From NCBI GenBank assembly GCA_964515255.1, contig CAZETL010000010.1, positions 1 through 19,759 on the forward strand: 19,759 bases of DNA, given 5' to 3'. The notes under the pieces are model-generated. The model was not told where the DNA came from. It ran no database searches and saw only the letters and a program-made list of their open reading frames with translations. Positions 7,625 to 15,569 of the stretch are shown piece after piece (position 1 is the first letter of the stretch; each line of letters begins with the position of its first letter). The DNA comes from GCA-016699975 sp964515255 (GTDB lineage Bacteria > Patescibacteriota > Minisyncoccia > Moranbacterales > UBA1568). Both the position numbers and the translations under genes were made by a program.

Positions 7625-8170
7625 TCAAACATTTATCCCGGAAGGAATTCCTTCAGCTGAAGCCATAAGTTCCCGATCAACCGAAGGGCTCACTGACATC
7701 AGATTACGAGTCCGAATACTCGAAAGCGCAGAAATCGTCGCACGAGCCACATTTAAAGGATTTGATGCGCCAAGGGATTTCGACACAACATCCTTAATGC
7801 CAGCAAGATCCATAACGGCGCGAACCGCACCTCCGGCAATAATCCCTTGGCCAGATATTCCTGGCTTGAGAAGCACGACCGCACTCCCATTCTTTTTTCG
7901 AACATCATGAGGGATAGTCGATCCTTGCAGTGTCACAGAGACCAAATTTCGCTTAGCGTCATTAAAAGACTTCTGAATAGCATCCGAGACGTCTGCTCCC
8001 TTTGCAACGCCAACTCCAACCTTTCCTTTCCGATTTCCAATGACCAGTGTCGCACGGAAACGAAAGCGTCTTCCTCCCTTCACAACTCGCGTGACACGAG
8101 CAAGGTTCAAGAGTTTCTGTTCATACTCAGGCTTCTCTCGACGTTTCGGTTTTCTTGGCTGCTTTGACAT
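7625..8170 (-). CDS. rpsE: 30S ribosomal protein S5 (uS5)
   Basis: Small-subunit protein involved in translational accuracy. The 181-aa protein contains the S5 double-stranded RNA-binding domain (VVKGGRRFRFRATLVIGN and KVGVGVAKGADV) and the C-terminal domain (LKPGISGQGIIAGGAVRAV and GASNPLNVARATI). The N-terminus is a short Lys/Arg-rich tail. The start at 8170 gives the basic tail and is preceded by GATTTT with no SD nearby. It lies 34 bp after rplR and 25 bp before rplO. Confidence 0.97.
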   Translation of the reverse strand: MSKQPRKPKRREKPEYEQKLLNLARVTRVVKGGRRFRFRATLVIGNRKGKVGVGVAKGADVSDAIQKSFNDAKRNLVSVTLQGSTIPHDVRKKNGSAVVLLKPGISGQGIIAGGAVRAVMDLAGIKDVVSKSLGASNPLNVARATISALSSIRTRNLMSVSPSVDRELMASAEGIPSGINV

Positions 8171-8204
8171 AAAATCATGAAAGTAAAAAGATCTCCAAGA
8201 GATG

Positions 8205-8576
8205 CTAGAAAATCAAACCACCACCTCGAGCTCCCTCCGCAACCGCTCTCACTCGACCATGATAACGGTACCCGTTACGATCAAAAATAGCTTTCGAAAA
8301 CCCTTGAGAAAGACACTTCTCAGCAATCAACTCTCCCACCTTGTGAGCATTTTCAATGGTATTCTTTACAGTCTTTCCTTTCGTCTTGCCACGAGAAATA
8401 TCTCTAAGAGAGGCTGATGCGACCGTCCGACCAGAAATATCGTCAATCGCTTGAACCGAGAGAGAACAAAGGCTACGAAACACAGAAAGTCGGGGACAAT
8501 CCGAAGTCCCAGAGACGCAGGCTCGAACCCGTCTCTTCCGAAAACCTCTTCCTTGTTTTTGATGAGAAACTGACAT
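8205..8576 (-). CDS. rplR: 50S ribosomal protein L18 (uL18)
   Basis: 5S rRNA-binding protein of the central protuberance. The 123-aa product has the basic N-terminus, PRLSVFRSLCSLSVQAIDD and the C-terminal signature FDRNGYRYHGRVRAVAEGAR. Its length is typical. It starts 41 bp after rplF. The start at 8576 matches the family N-terminus and is preceded by GGGATT, which is too close to the ATG to be a proper SD. Confidence 0.96.
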   Translation of the reverse strand: MSVSHQKQGRGFRKRRVRACVSGTSDCPRLSVFRSLCSLSVQAIDDISGRTVASASLRDISRGKTKGKTVKNTIENAHKVGELIAEKCLSQGFSKAIFDRNGYRYHGRVRAVAEGARGGGLIF

Positions 8577-8617
8577 AATCCCAGAAAGTTAAGACGCTTC
8601 GGATATCTAAAATTCTA

Positions 8618-9154
8618 TTACGCTGCCGATTTCTTTCCCTCTTTCTTTTGAACCACTTCCCCAACATAACGGAAACCCTTTCCCTTATAAGGTTCGACTG
8701 GCTTTAATTTTCTCATCTCCGCAGAGAACTGCCCAACTCGTTGCTTGTCTATACCGGAAACAGTAAGTACATTGTTCTCAATCTTCACTTCGATTCCTTC
8801 TGGAATTACCACCTCGACAGGATGAGAAAATCCCAGCGCCAACACGATTTTTTTTCCTTGGATAGCCATCCGATAACCAACCCCATTCAATTCGAGTTGC
8901 TTAGAAAATCCAGACGTAACCCCGGTAATCATATTTTCTATCAGCCGAGTCGTCGTTCCCCATAGCGCTGGAGCCATTTTCGACTTTCCAGACTTTAAAA
9001 CCTGAACCATTCCATCGGAAACCTCCAAAGAGACTTCGTAGTGATGAGCAAGAGAGAGTGTCCCTTTTGGACCCTTTACGGTCAAGAGGTTTCCGGAAAG
9101 AGAAACTCCTGCTCCACTTGGAATAATCACTGGTTGTTTTCCAATTCTGCTCAT
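8618..9154 (-). CDS. rplF: 50S ribosomal protein L6 (uL6)
   Basis: Large-subunit protein near the factor-binding site. The product is 178 aa with the family start MSRIGKQPVIIPSG. It has the two tandem L6 folds; the second ends in the 23S rRNA-binding segment PEPYKGKGFRYVGE in slightly modified form (VEPYKGKGFRYVGEVV). An upstream in-frame start would add six residues, but ATG 9154 gives the universal MSRIG N-terminus. The tail is KKEGKKSAA. It starts 11 bp after rpsH. Confidence 0.97.
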   Translation of the reverse strand: MSRIGKQPVIIPSGAGVSLSGNLLTVKGPKGTLSLAHHYEVSLEVSDGMVQVLKSGKSKMAPALWGTTTRLIENMITGVTSGFSKQLELNGVGYRMAIQGKKIVLALGFSHPVEVVIPEGIEVKIENNVLTVSGIDKQRVGQFSAEMRKLKPVEPYKGKGFRYVGEVVQKKEGKKSAA

Positions 9155-9165
9155 AAATCTTATAA

Positions 9166-9573
9166 TCACCAAACCTCGCAGATATATTCGCCACCAAGTC
9201 CAGAATGATATGCCTCCGCGCCAGTCATTACACCTTTTGGCGTTGAAATAATGGCTATACCAAATCCGTTCTTCACTTTCCGAATATCTTCTCGATGGAT
9301 ATAAGCTCGCTGTCCTGATCGACTTACCCTTTTGATTTCGCGAATAGCTGGGTCAAGCTCAGTAGGAGAAACTCTATGATATCTAAGCTGTATGTGAATC
9401 TGAGCCACTCCCGTCATTGCAGTAGGGATAATCTCAACCCTCTCAACAAACCCCTTTCGCTCGAGAATACGAGCGATAGCAATTTTCAAGCGCGAAGAAG
9501 GAATCGTGACCGATTGATGACCGGCACGCTGGGCATTTCTAATACTCGTTAACATGTTTGCAATATGGTCCAT
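9166..9573 (-). CDS. rpsH: 30S ribosomal protein S8 (uS8)
   Basis: Primary 16S rRNA-binding assembly protein and, in E. coli, the translational repressor of the spc operon. The 135-aa product starts with DHIANMLTSIRNAQRAGH and ends with the hallmark ISTPKGVMTGAEAYHSGLGG and a final Trp (CEVW). The usual STSKGVMT reads STPKGVMT. Whether it binds its own mRNA here cannot be seen: no S8-target-like helix was recognised next to rplE. It lies 27 bp after rpsN. Confidence 0.97.
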   Translation of the reverse strand: MDHIANMLTSIRNAQRAGHQSVTIPSSRLKIAIARILERKGFVERVEIIPTAMTGVAQIHIQLRYHRVSPTELDPAIREIKRVSRSGQRAYIHREDIRKVKNGFGIAIISTPKGVMTGAEAYHSGLGGEYICEVW

Positions 9574-9600
9574 AGTAAGGAAAGCGTTTGCAAGATTGAA

Positions 9601-9786
9601 CTACCACGAAGACTTCCGCACGCCAGGGATCTCCCCCCGGCTTGCCAGCTCTCGAAAACAAATTCGACAAATGTCAAACTTCCGCAAATATCCTCTCTTT
9701 CGACCGCAGCGCCAACAACGTCGAACGATTCGGGTTGAAAATTTCGGTTTTTTCTTCGCACGAGCTTCAACGGATGTCTTTGCCAT
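9601..9786 (-). CDS. rpsN: 30S ribosomal protein S14, zinc-binding (type Z, uS14)
   Basis: Small-subunit protein of the head. The 61-aa length and four cysteines (Cys24, Cys27, Cys40, Cys43 in CWRCG and CRICFREL) identify the short zinc-binding form, which is ancestral in bacteria. The C-terminus GEIPGVRKSSW is the canonical ending. The start at 9786 follows GATATTTT with no SD. Gene order rplE-rpsN-rpsH is standard, with 14 and 27 bp gaps. Confidence 0.97.
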   Translation of the reverse strand: MAKTSVEARAKKKPKFSTRIVRRCWRCGRKRGYLRKFDICRICFRELASRGEIPGVRKSSW

Positions 9787-9800
9787 AAAATATCGATCGA

Positions 9801-10361
9801 TTAGTTCTCTCTGAGCGGGAAACCGAGGAGTCTAGCAAGGAGCAATCCGCTTGATTGATTATTTGCTGTCGTCACTACGGTTACTTGCAAACCAAACGGC
9901 GTCTGAATCTTCTCTGGGACAATTTCCGGAAAAACACTGTGTTCACGGATACCAACATTGATATGCCCCTGAAGATCAACGATAGACGTTGGAAGCCCCT
10001 GAAAATCTCTAATTCTCGGGAAAGCGGCCTTTACAAGACGATCCAGAAAGTCCCACATCCGCTTTCCTCTTAAAGTTACCATGGCACCAACCGCAAGACC
10101 ATCACGAATCTTGAACCCAGCAATGGCCTTCTTTGCCTTTGTTGTAACCGGCTTTTGCCCAGTAATTTCAGCGAGAGATTTCAGAATTTCGTCAACCTTA
10201 GAATCTTCCTTCAAAAATTTTCCCATTCCAACATTCACTACAACCTTGGAAATACGTGGAATCGCATACATATTTTCCACTCCAACCATCTCAAAGAGAG
10301 CCGGGATGGCTTTCGTCCTATAAAGATCCTTAAGAGAAATGTTTACATCAATTCGTTCCAT
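9801..10361 (-). CDS. rplE: 50S ribosomal protein L5 (uL5)
   Basis: 5S rRNA-binding protein of the central protuberance. From ATG 10361 the product is 186 aa with PRISKVVVNVGMG, EITGQKPVTTKAKKAIAGFK, GAMVTLRGKRMWDFLDRL, PRIRDFQGL and C-terminal ANNQSSGLLLARLLGFPLRE. An alternative ATG at 10376 overlaps the rplX stop by ATGA. I prefer 10361 because it gives the family N-terminus and has an AAAGG seven bases upstream, one of the few SD-like motifs in the cluster. The gap to rplX is 11 bp. Confidence 0.95.
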   Translation of the reverse strand: MERIDVNISLKDLYRTKAIPALFEMVGVENMYAIPRISKVVVNVGMGKFLKEDSKVDEILKSLAEITGQKPVTTKAKKAIAGFKIRDGLAVGAMVTLRGKRMWDFLDRLVKAAFPRIRDFQGLPTSIVDLQGHINVGIREHSVFPEIVPEKIQTPFGLQVTVVTTANNQSSGLLLARLLGFPLREN

Positions 10362-10372
10362 ACAATCGCCTT

Positions 10373-10681
10373 TCATGAAATAACTTTTCCAGCTTTCTTG
10401 CTCACTCGAACCCTTTCGTTCCCCTCGCGTCGAAATCCAATGCGCGTAAGCTTTCCTGAATGCGGACAAACAAGCATGGCTTTCCCAGCAAAAAAAGACG
10501 CCGGAAACTCAACCCTTTGTCCCTTTTCCCCTTCCTTCCGAGAACGAATATGCTTCTTTCGAATATTTATCCCTTCGACACTTATCTGACCACTCGTCGG
10601 AAAAATACGGATCACGGAACCCCGTTTCCCTTTATCCTTTCCAGAAATCATTTCGATTTGGTCACCCTTCTTGAATTTCAT
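10373..10681 (-). CDS. rplX: 50S ribosomal protein L24 (uL24)
   Basis: Assembly-initiating large-subunit protein with a KOW motif. The 102-aa product begins MKFKKGDQIEMISGKDKGKR, contains the KOW core, then GINIRKKHIRSRKEGEKGQ and CPHSGKLTRIGFRRE. The frame extends 42 bases upstream, but ATG 10681 gives the normal N-terminus; it is preceded by GATCTCT. The stop overlaps a possible alternative rplE start (ATGA). It lies 22 bp after rplN. Confidence 0.96.
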   Translation of the reverse strand: MKFKKGDQIEMISGKDKGKRGSVIRIFPTSGQISVEGINIRKKHIRSRKEGEKGQRVEFPASFFAGKAMLVCPHSGKLTRIGFRREGNERVRVSKKAGKVIS

Positions 10682-10703
10682 AGAGATCTCAAATTCCAAA
10701 TAT

Positions 10704-11069
10704 CTAAAGCACCTCAGGAGCAAGCGAGACTATCTTCGAAAAGCCCCTATCACGAACCTCCCGAGCAATAGGACCAAAAACTCGAGTTCCCTTCGGATCC
10801 TTCCCCTCTAAAATAACTGCTGCATTTTCGTCGAATCGGATGTAAGAATTATCTTTTCTACGAAACGCCTCCTTCTGGCGAACAATCACCGCCTTGACCT
10901 TGTCACCCTTCTTCACAGAACCCCTTGGCTGAGCAGATTTCACAGAAGCAACAATAATATCTCCCAAGGCTGCATACCGGCGGCGACTTCCCCCGAGAAC
11001 CTTAAAGCACTCGATGATATTTGCGCCAGTATTATCCGCTACTTTAAGTTGTGTTTCCGCTTGAATCAT
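10704..11069 (-). CDS. rplN: 50S ribosomal protein L14 (uL14)
   Basis: Large-subunit protein at the intersubunit bridge. The 121-aa product starts MIQAETQLKVADNTGA and contains the signature GDIIVASVKSAQPRGSVKKG and the C-terminal GTRVFGPIAREVRDRGFSKI followed by VSLAPEVL. Length and sequence are fully typical. It is 28 bp after rpsQ. The start follows ATACTT with no SD motif. Confidence 0.98.
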   Translation of the reverse strand: MIQAETQLKVADNTGANIIECFKVLGGSRRRYAALGDIIVASVKSAQPRGSVKKGDKVKAVIVRQKEAFRRKDNSYIRFDENAAVILEGKDPKGTRVFGPIAREVRDRGFSKIVSLAPEVL

Positions 11070-11097
11070 AAGTATACGGCAACAGAGAGAGAACGAA

Positions 11098-11367
11098 CTA
11101 ATCCATCACTACGCAGTGCCTCTTATGTCGACTTACCGGCGGACACTCATGGAAGCCAACCTCATCACCGGATCGGAATCGATTGTCCGGATCATGAACT
11201 TGGTAGTGCTTAGTGGAACGATACTTCTTCTTGTATTTCGGATGTGTTTTTAATGTTTCAACAGAAACCACGATCGTCTTATCAGTCGACTTCTTCACGA
11301 CAACACCTCTGAATATTGGCGCCTTGGAAATTTTAGCCGATAGTTTATCAGAAACGCGTGGAGTCAT
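11098..11367 (-). CDS. rpsQ: 30S ribosomal protein S17 (uS17)
   Basis: Primary 16S rRNA-binding protein with an OB fold. The 89-aa product contains FRGVVVKKSTDKTIVVSVET, HPKYKKKYRSTKHYQVHDP and GDEVGFHECPPVSRHKRH, the usual S17 blocks (the family GDxVxIxExRPLSKxKRW is modified to FHECPPVSRHKRHCVV). The N-terminus has about 15 extra residues rich in Lys and Ser. The 34-bp gap from rpmC is A/T-rich. Confidence 0.95.
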   Translation of the reverse strand: MTPRVSDKLSAKISKAPIFRGVVVKKSTDKTIVVSVETLKTHPKYKKKYRSTKHYQVHDPDNRFRSGDEVGFHECPPVSRHKRHCVVMD

Positions 11368-11401
11368 AACAAAAAATAAACAGTTTCACTTTATTCCTTT
11401 A

Positions 11402-11599
11402 CTAACATTGCAAATCATTACGCTCCCGAAGAATCGTCAATACCCTCGCTACATCCCTTCGAACATGACTATACTCCTGATGGTTCTTCGTCTCCCGTTC
11501 AGCAATGCCAAACCTAAGCGCACGCAACGACTCTCGGTACTGAGAGAGTAGACCTTGCAGTTCGGTGCTATTCTTTTCTCGGATATCTTGTATACGCAT
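11402..11599 (-). CDS. rpmC: 50S ribosomal protein L29 (uL29)
   Basis: Small helical protein near the polypeptide exit tunnel. The 65-aa product has the L29 two-helix pattern: IREKNSTELQGLLSQYRESL, LRFGIAERETKNHQEYSHVR (family LRFQxAxGxLxNxxRIRxVR) and RDVARVLTILRER. It occupies the universal slot between rplP (40 bp gap) and rpsQ. The start at 11599 follows GAAATCT. A GAGG lies 14 nt upstream, further than a normal SD. Confidence 0.93.
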   Translation of the reverse strand: MRIQDIREKNSTELQGLLSQYRESLRALRFGIAERETKNHQEYSHVRRDVARVLTILRERNDLQC

Positions 11600-11639
11600 A
11601 GATTTCGATGATACCTCGTTTCTCAGAAAAAATCAAGGG

Positions 11640-12056
11640 TCACGCCTCTTCTCGAAATATAAACTTCGTCTTTACTGAAAGCTTATACGCGGCCAACTTC
11701 ATAGCCTTCTCCGCTATTTCCCGAGATACTCCATCCATTTCAAATAGAATACGCCCAGAAAAGATCTTGGCCACAAAATGATCTACTGCTCCCTTTCCCT
11801 TTCCCATGGGAGTTTCGTTGCCCTTCTTCGTCATTGGCTTATCGGGAAATATGCGAATCCAGACCTTGCCGCCACGCGCAATATACCGAGTCATAGCTCG
11901 TCTTGCAGCTTCAATCTGCCGAGCTGAGATGAGTCCCGCTTCCGTGGCCCTGAGCCCGTAGCCTCCAAAACTCAATGTATTCCCAGAATAACAAACTCCC
12001 TCGACTTTTCCGCCGCGATGAATTTTCCGGTGTTTTACCTTCTTTGGCATCAACAT
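11640..12056 (-). CDS. rplP: 50S ribosomal protein L16 (uL16)
   Basis: Large-subunit protein that helps place tRNA in the A site. The 138-aa product starts MLMPKKVKHRKIHRGG, matching the family MLxPKRxKxRKxxRG, so the first ATG (12056) is preferred to the one six bases later. Other signatures: FGGYGLRATEAGLISARQIE, AARRAMTRYIARGGKVWIRI and PMGKGKGAVDHFVAKI. It lies 31 bp after rpsC. The start is preceded by GATTTCT, with a GGAG 12 nt away. Confidence 0.97.
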   Translation of the reverse strand: MLMPKKVKHRKIHRGGKVEGVCYSGNTLSFGGYGLRATEAGLISARQIEAARRAMTRYIARGGKVWIRIFPDKPMTKKGNETPMGKGKGAVDHFVAKIFSGRILFEMDGVSREIAEKAMKLAAYKLSVKTKFIFREEA

Positions 12057-12087
12057 AGAAATCTTCGTCTCCGAATAAAATCAGAAA

Positions 12088-12732
12088 TTACTCACCAAAC
12101 TTCTCCCCGCGGTACAACCACACCTTTACCCCTATTGCACCATACGTCGTCCGAGCGGTAGTTCGAGCAAAATCAATATCAGCTCGGAGAGTATGCAGGG
12201 GCAGTGTTCCTCGAGATAGCCATTCGCGCCGAGACATGTCGGAACCTCCAAGTCGACCAGAAACCTCAACTTTCACCCCTTTAATGGATCTATTCTTCTC
12301 AACCTGATCCAGAGTAGACTTAAGAATTCGACGAAATGGAAGACGTCGTTCCAACTGTTCTGCCATTTGTCCGGCAACTAGGAAAGCATTCTCCTCAAAA
12401 TGTTTTACTTCTTGGATATCTACTTTCAAATCAATTCGACGCCCCCGAAAAAATCGACGCTTTATTGATCGAGTGAGATCTTCAACTCCCGAACCACCGC
12501 GGCCAATAAGAACGCCTGGCCGGGATGTTCCAAGAACTAATCTCATCGATCCAGCAGATCGCTCTATTTCAACGAAAGCAATCGCAGCGGCTTTCCACTT
12601 TAAGAGGATGAATTCGCGAATCAACACATCTTCCTGCAAATTCTTCCTATAGAGTCGCCCACCAAACCATCTCGACTTCCACGAAGTCGTGATTCCGATT
12701 CTCATGCCAATTGGATTTGCCTTGTGTCCCAT
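12088..12732 (-). CDS. rpsC: 30S ribosomal protein S3 (uS3)
   Basis: Small-subunit protein at the mRNA entry channel. The 214-aa product starts MGHKANPIGMRIG, has the KH domain with RPGVLIGRGGSGV at residues 71-83, and a C-terminal domain with VSGRLGGSDMSRREWLSRGT, HTLRADIDFARTTARTTYGA and GVKVWLYRGE. It is slightly shorter than E. coli S3 because the extra C-terminal tail is absent. It lies 27 bp after rplV; the start follows TTTCTTTT. Confidence 0.97.
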   Translation of the reverse strand: MGHKANPIGMRIGITTSWKSRWFGGRLYRKNLQEDVLIREFILLKWKAAAIAFVEIERSAGSMRLVLGTSRPGVLIGRGGSGVEDLTRSIKRRFFRGRRIDLKVDIQEVKHFEENAFLVAGQMAEQLERRLPFRRILKSTLDQVEKNRSIKGVKVEVSGRLGGSDMSRREWLSRGTLPLHTLRADIDFARTTARTTYGAIGVKVWLYRGEKFGE

Positions 12733-12759
12733 AAAAGAAAGCGTGCTCTACAAGAAAAA

Positions 12760-13272
12760 TTACACAGATTTTCGATGAAACGCGGAACGAGCTGCTCGAA
12801 CAGAAGCTCCTCTCTTTGCAGTAACAGAAGACAATCGATCAGAACCTTTCGAGAGAGTCCCCTGAGATGTTTTCAATTTTCGATTTACTGATAAGGGTTG
12901 ATCCGATGTTGAAACAGAGTGGGAAGACTTTACTGATGGATCAACTTCCCGGAGAGTTAGCCTAACTTCTGACATTCTTTTCCAGATTGGTGTCGCTCTA
13001 CCTTGTGCCCGAGGAAGCCATCGTTTAAGCTTTTTTCCCTCGTTCACAAGAACTTTATCAACAATCAAGTTCTCACGAACGGACTGGTAGTTATTTTCTG
13101 CATTTGAGACGGCGCTCCGAAGAAGTTTACGAAGAGGATGTGCGGCACGACGCAACTCGCAATCAAGCTGAACATCCGCTTGTCGCACAGAAAGACCCTT
13201 CAACATCGCCGCAACAACGCGTACTTTTCGCGGAGAGATACGGAGATTTCCAAGATGAGCTTGAATATTCAT
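12760..13272 (-). CDS. rplV: 50S ribosomal protein L22 (uL22) with extended C-terminal tail
   Basis: Large-subunit protein lining the exit tunnel. The core is canonical: LRISPRKVRVVAAMLKGL near the N-terminus, LRKLLRSAVSNAENN, and the tunnel hairpin with KRWLPRAQGRATPIWKRMSE. The chosen product is 170 aa against about 110 for E. coli. After the core (about residue 112) there is a Ser/Lys/Arg-rich tail of roughly 55 residues, likely disordered. ATG 13272 gives the family N-terminus; an ATG at 13296 overlapping the rpsS stop would add eight residues. It precedes rpsC by 27 bp. Confidence 0.94.
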   Translation of the reverse strand: MNIQAHLGNLRISPRKVRVVAAMLKGLSVRQADVQLDCELRRAAHPLRKLLRSAVSNAENNYQSVRENLIVDKVLVNEGKKLKRWLPRAQGRATPIWKRMSEVRLTLREVDPSVKSSHSVSTSDQPLSVNRKLKTSQGTLSKGSDRLSSVTAKRGASVRAARSAFHRKSV

Positions 13273-13292
13273 AAATAGAATCGCTTCTCTTA

Positions 13293-13643
13293 TCATTTCT
13301 TCTTACCCCCAGATGAAGCACTCGCTTTTGTAGCCTTTACGGTTTCAACCTCTTTTTGTTTGGCAGCAGCTTCAATTTCCTTCTGCATTTTTCCTCCGTG
13401 CCGAAGGAATTTCCGGGTTGGAGAGAATTCTCCAAGGCGGTGGCCAACCATATCTTCAGTCACAAAGACCTGGACAAATTCTCGACCATTATGGACTCCA
13501 AAAGTCACACCGATCATCTCTGGTGTAATTGTGCAAGCGCGAGACCAAGTCTTGATCGCGCCTTTGTCACTTGGCTTACGATTCCTTACTTTCGCAAGAA
13601 CTCGCTCGTCAATATAGGGACCCTTCCGGAGACTTCGAGACAT
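13293..13643 (-). CDS. rpsS: 30S ribosomal protein S19 (uS19)
   Basis: Small-subunit head protein. The 116-aa product starts MSRSLRKGPYIDERVL and carries KTWSRACTITPEMIGVTFGV, HNGREFVQVFVTEDMVGHRL and GEFSPTRKFLRHGGK. A Lys/Ala/Ser-rich tail of about 25 residues (ending GGKKK) exceeds the usual 92-aa form. It is 90 bp after rplB and 20 bp before rplV. The start is preceded by ATATCTCT. Its stop is TGA, evidence for standard code use. Confidence 0.97.
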   Translation of the reverse strand: MSRSLRKGPYIDERVLAKVRNRKPSDKGAIKTWSRACTITPEMIGVTFGVHNGREFVQVFVTEDMVGHRLGEFSPTRKFLRHGGKMQKEIEAAAKQKEVETVKATKASASSGGKKK

Positions 13644-13733
13644 AGAGATATCGTAGAGAGATACTTGGAGATAAAATTTTCAACAACCTTCTGCCACTGC
13701 ACACACTCAAGAAAGTTATCGAGTAAAAAGGTG

Positions 13734-14570
13734 TTATTTCTTTACTCTTCGTCGGATAATATACTGATTCGTCCACTTCTTTCGCCGTCTTGTCTTCTTT
13801 CCAAGAGCAGGCTTTCCCCAGGGAGTCTTTGGGTGCATACCAAGCGGCTGACGCCCCTCCCCTCCACCATGGGGATGGTCCACGGGGTTCATCGCTGTTC
13901 CGCGAACTGCTGGCCTGCGCCCCTTCCAACGACTCCGCCCTGCTTTTCCAATTCGCTCAGCTCCATGCTCAAAATTACTTACCTCGCCAACAGTAGCATA
14001 GCATTCCCCAAAAATCAACCTGATTTCCCCAGAGGAGAGCCTCACTTGTGCCTTCTGTCCATCAAGAGACATAAGCGTCGCCCGAGATCCAGCACTTCTC
14101 ACAATCTGACCACCCTTTCCCGGGAAAAGTTCAAGATTCGAAATAAGGGTTCCGACAGGGATTTTCCGAATTGGCAGGCGATTTCCAAGCGCAACTGGAG
14201 CCTCTGGTCCCGCATGAATTTTTTGCCCAACCGAAACCCCTGCCGAGGCAAGAATATAAGATTTTACCCCATTTTCATACTGAAGAAGAGCGATCAAAGA
14301 AGAACGGTTTGGATCCTTTTCAAGAGAGATAACGGTTGCCGGAACGCCAAAGTATGCCCGTTGGGAAAAGTCGACAATTCGATACATCCGCTTGTGTCTG
14401 CCGCCCTTGTGCCGAACAGATATTTTTCCACTCGCTCGTCCAGACTTCTTCGGAAGTGGCTTCATGAGAGACTTTTCCGGACGCAGTGAACCACGCGAGA
14501 CACCATCCGGTCTCACAAGGGACATATTTCGCCGACCTGCTGTATTTTTCCGATAAACGTGAATCGACAT
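13734..14570 (-). CDS. rplB: 50S ribosomal protein L2 (uL2)
   Basis: Core large-subunit protein needed for subunit joining and peptidyl transfer. The 278-aa product contains NTAGRRNMSLVRPDG near the N-terminus, RHKGGRHKRMYRIVDF, NRLPIRKIPVGTLISNLEL, GKGGQIVRSAGSRATLM and the universal MNPVDHPHGGGEGRQPLG followed by PWGKPALGKKTRRRKK. The open frame extends upstream into rplW; ATG 14570 is the normal start. It is 10 bp after rplW. An AAGGGGG lies 14 nt before the ATG. Confidence 0.98.
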   Translation of the reverse strand: MSIHVYRKNTAGRRNMSLVRPDGVSRGSLRPEKSLMKPLPKKSGRASGKISVRHKGGRHKRMYRIVDFSQRAYFGVPATVISLEKDPNRSSLIALLQYENGVKSYILASAGVSVGQKIHAGPEAPVALGNRLPIRKIPVGTLISNLELFPGKGGQIVRSAGSRATLMSLDGQKAQVRLSSGEIRLIFGECYATVGEVSNFEHGAERIGKAGRSRWKGRRPAVRGTAMNPVDHPHGGGEGRQPLGMHPKTPWGKPALGKKTRRRKKWTNQYIIRRRVKK

Positions 14571-14580
14571 ATCGAGAAAA

Positions 14581-14901
14581 TTAGACCCCCTTAAAGAGTT
14601 CGATACTCTCGCCCTTCTTGAGAGTGACAACTGCTTTCTTGATTGGAGATTTCCATCCAACAATTCTACCGAATACCCTACGTTTCCTTGGTATGCAAAT
14701 CATGCGCACGCCAACAACAGTCACTCCATAGAGACTCTCAACCGCAGCACGAACAGACCCTTTCGTTGCAGATAAAGCGACTTCAAAAACATACTTTCCT
14801 AAAGAAAGTGCCGCATGCGATTTCTCGGTCATGCGCGGACGAAGAAGAGTCCGAAACGCCGAAGCCGAAAGAGACGATTTTTTTTCGGATTTCTGAGTCA
14901 T
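14581..14901 (-). CDS. rplW: 50S ribosomal protein L23 (uL23)
   Basis: Exit-tunnel protein and docking site for trigger factor and SRP. The 106-aa product has LLRPRMTEKSHAALSLGKYV, VRAAVESLYGVTVVGVRMIC, RKRRVFGRIVGWKSPIKKAVV and ends GESIELFKGV. An N-terminal extension of about 15 Ser/Lys-rich residues precedes the core. It fits between rplD (6 bp) and rplB (10 bp). The start at 14901 follows ATACTGT. Confidence 0.96.
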   Translation of the reverse strand: MTQKSEKKSSLSASAFRTLLRPRMTEKSHAALSLGKYVFEVALSATKGSVRAAVESLYGVTVVGVRMICIPRKRRVFGRIVGWKSPIKKAVVTLKKGESIELFKGV

Positions 14902-14907
14902 ACAGTA

Positions 14908-15561
14908 TTATTTCTTCTTCACTAGAAAGGATCTTTCCGCACGCTGAGAGAGCACCGCAATCGACGATCGACTCATCAGGATATATCGATGATCTAAAAT
15001 ATCCTTTGTATTAAGCGTATGAATCGGTCGAGGCAGAAGTCTAGAAATATTCCGGCCTATCTTTTCAATCTCTCGTTCCTCAGGAAGAAATCCGAGAACT
15101 ACGCTTTTTTCCAACACATTCAACCCATTCAATAGCTGGGCTAAAGATTTTGTCTTCAATTCTAAAGAGTCAAGCGAATCAACAACTAGCAGCTCTTTAT
15201 CTCGAACTTTTCCACTAATAGCAATGAAAAACGCTTTTTGCCCCGCCTTTCTGTTCATTTTCTTTGAAAAATTTTGATCTCTTTTTGGACCAAACACAAC
15301 ACCGCCCTTTCTCCAAAGAGGGCTTCGGACACTCCCTGCTCGTGCACGTCCGGTATGTTTCTGTTTCCACGGCTTCTTTCCAGAACCAGCACGCTCACCG
15401 CGACCTTTCGTATGCGCGATAGCAATCCGTTCATTAGCAGAAATCGCCGAATAAGCCTCTTTCAAAAGAGCTCCGTTCTCTGGTAGCGAAAAGAATCGAT
15501 CGTCAAGGTTAATCGACTCCAACTCTTTTCCTTCAACATTGAAAACCTGTACCTTTGCCAT
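14908..15561 (-). CDS. rplD: 50S ribosomal protein L4 (uL4)
   Basis: Large-subunit protein with a loop in the exit tunnel; in E. coli it also represses the S10 operon. The 217-aa product shows the loop blocks HTKGRGERAGSGKKPWKQKH and TGRARAGSVRSPLWRKGGVV and then FGPKRDQNFSKKMNRKAGQK. The start at 15561 (MAKVQVFNVEG) is the canonical N-terminus and follows GCTTTTGT with no SD. It lies 8 bp after rplC. L4-type autoregulation in this organism is only a possibility; see the rpsJ-rplC hairpins. Confidence 0.97.
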   Translation of the reverse strand: MAKVQVFNVEGKELESINLDDRFFSLPENGALLKEAYSAISANERIAIAHTKGRGERAGSGKKPWKQKHTGRARAGSVRSPLWRKGGVVFGPKRDQNFSKKMNRKAGQKAFFIAISGKVRDKELLVVDSLDSLELKTKSLAQLLNGLNVLEKSVVLGFLPEEREIEKIGRNISRLLPRPIHTLNTKDILDHRYILMSRSSIAVLSQRAERSFLVKKK

Positions 15562-15569
15562 ACAAAAGC

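Noticed and set aside
13356..14489. Long plus-strand open frame of 377 codons opposite rplB and rpsS
   Set aside because: It is antisense to two certain ribosomal-protein genes and has no recognisable domain; it is a by-product of their codon use.
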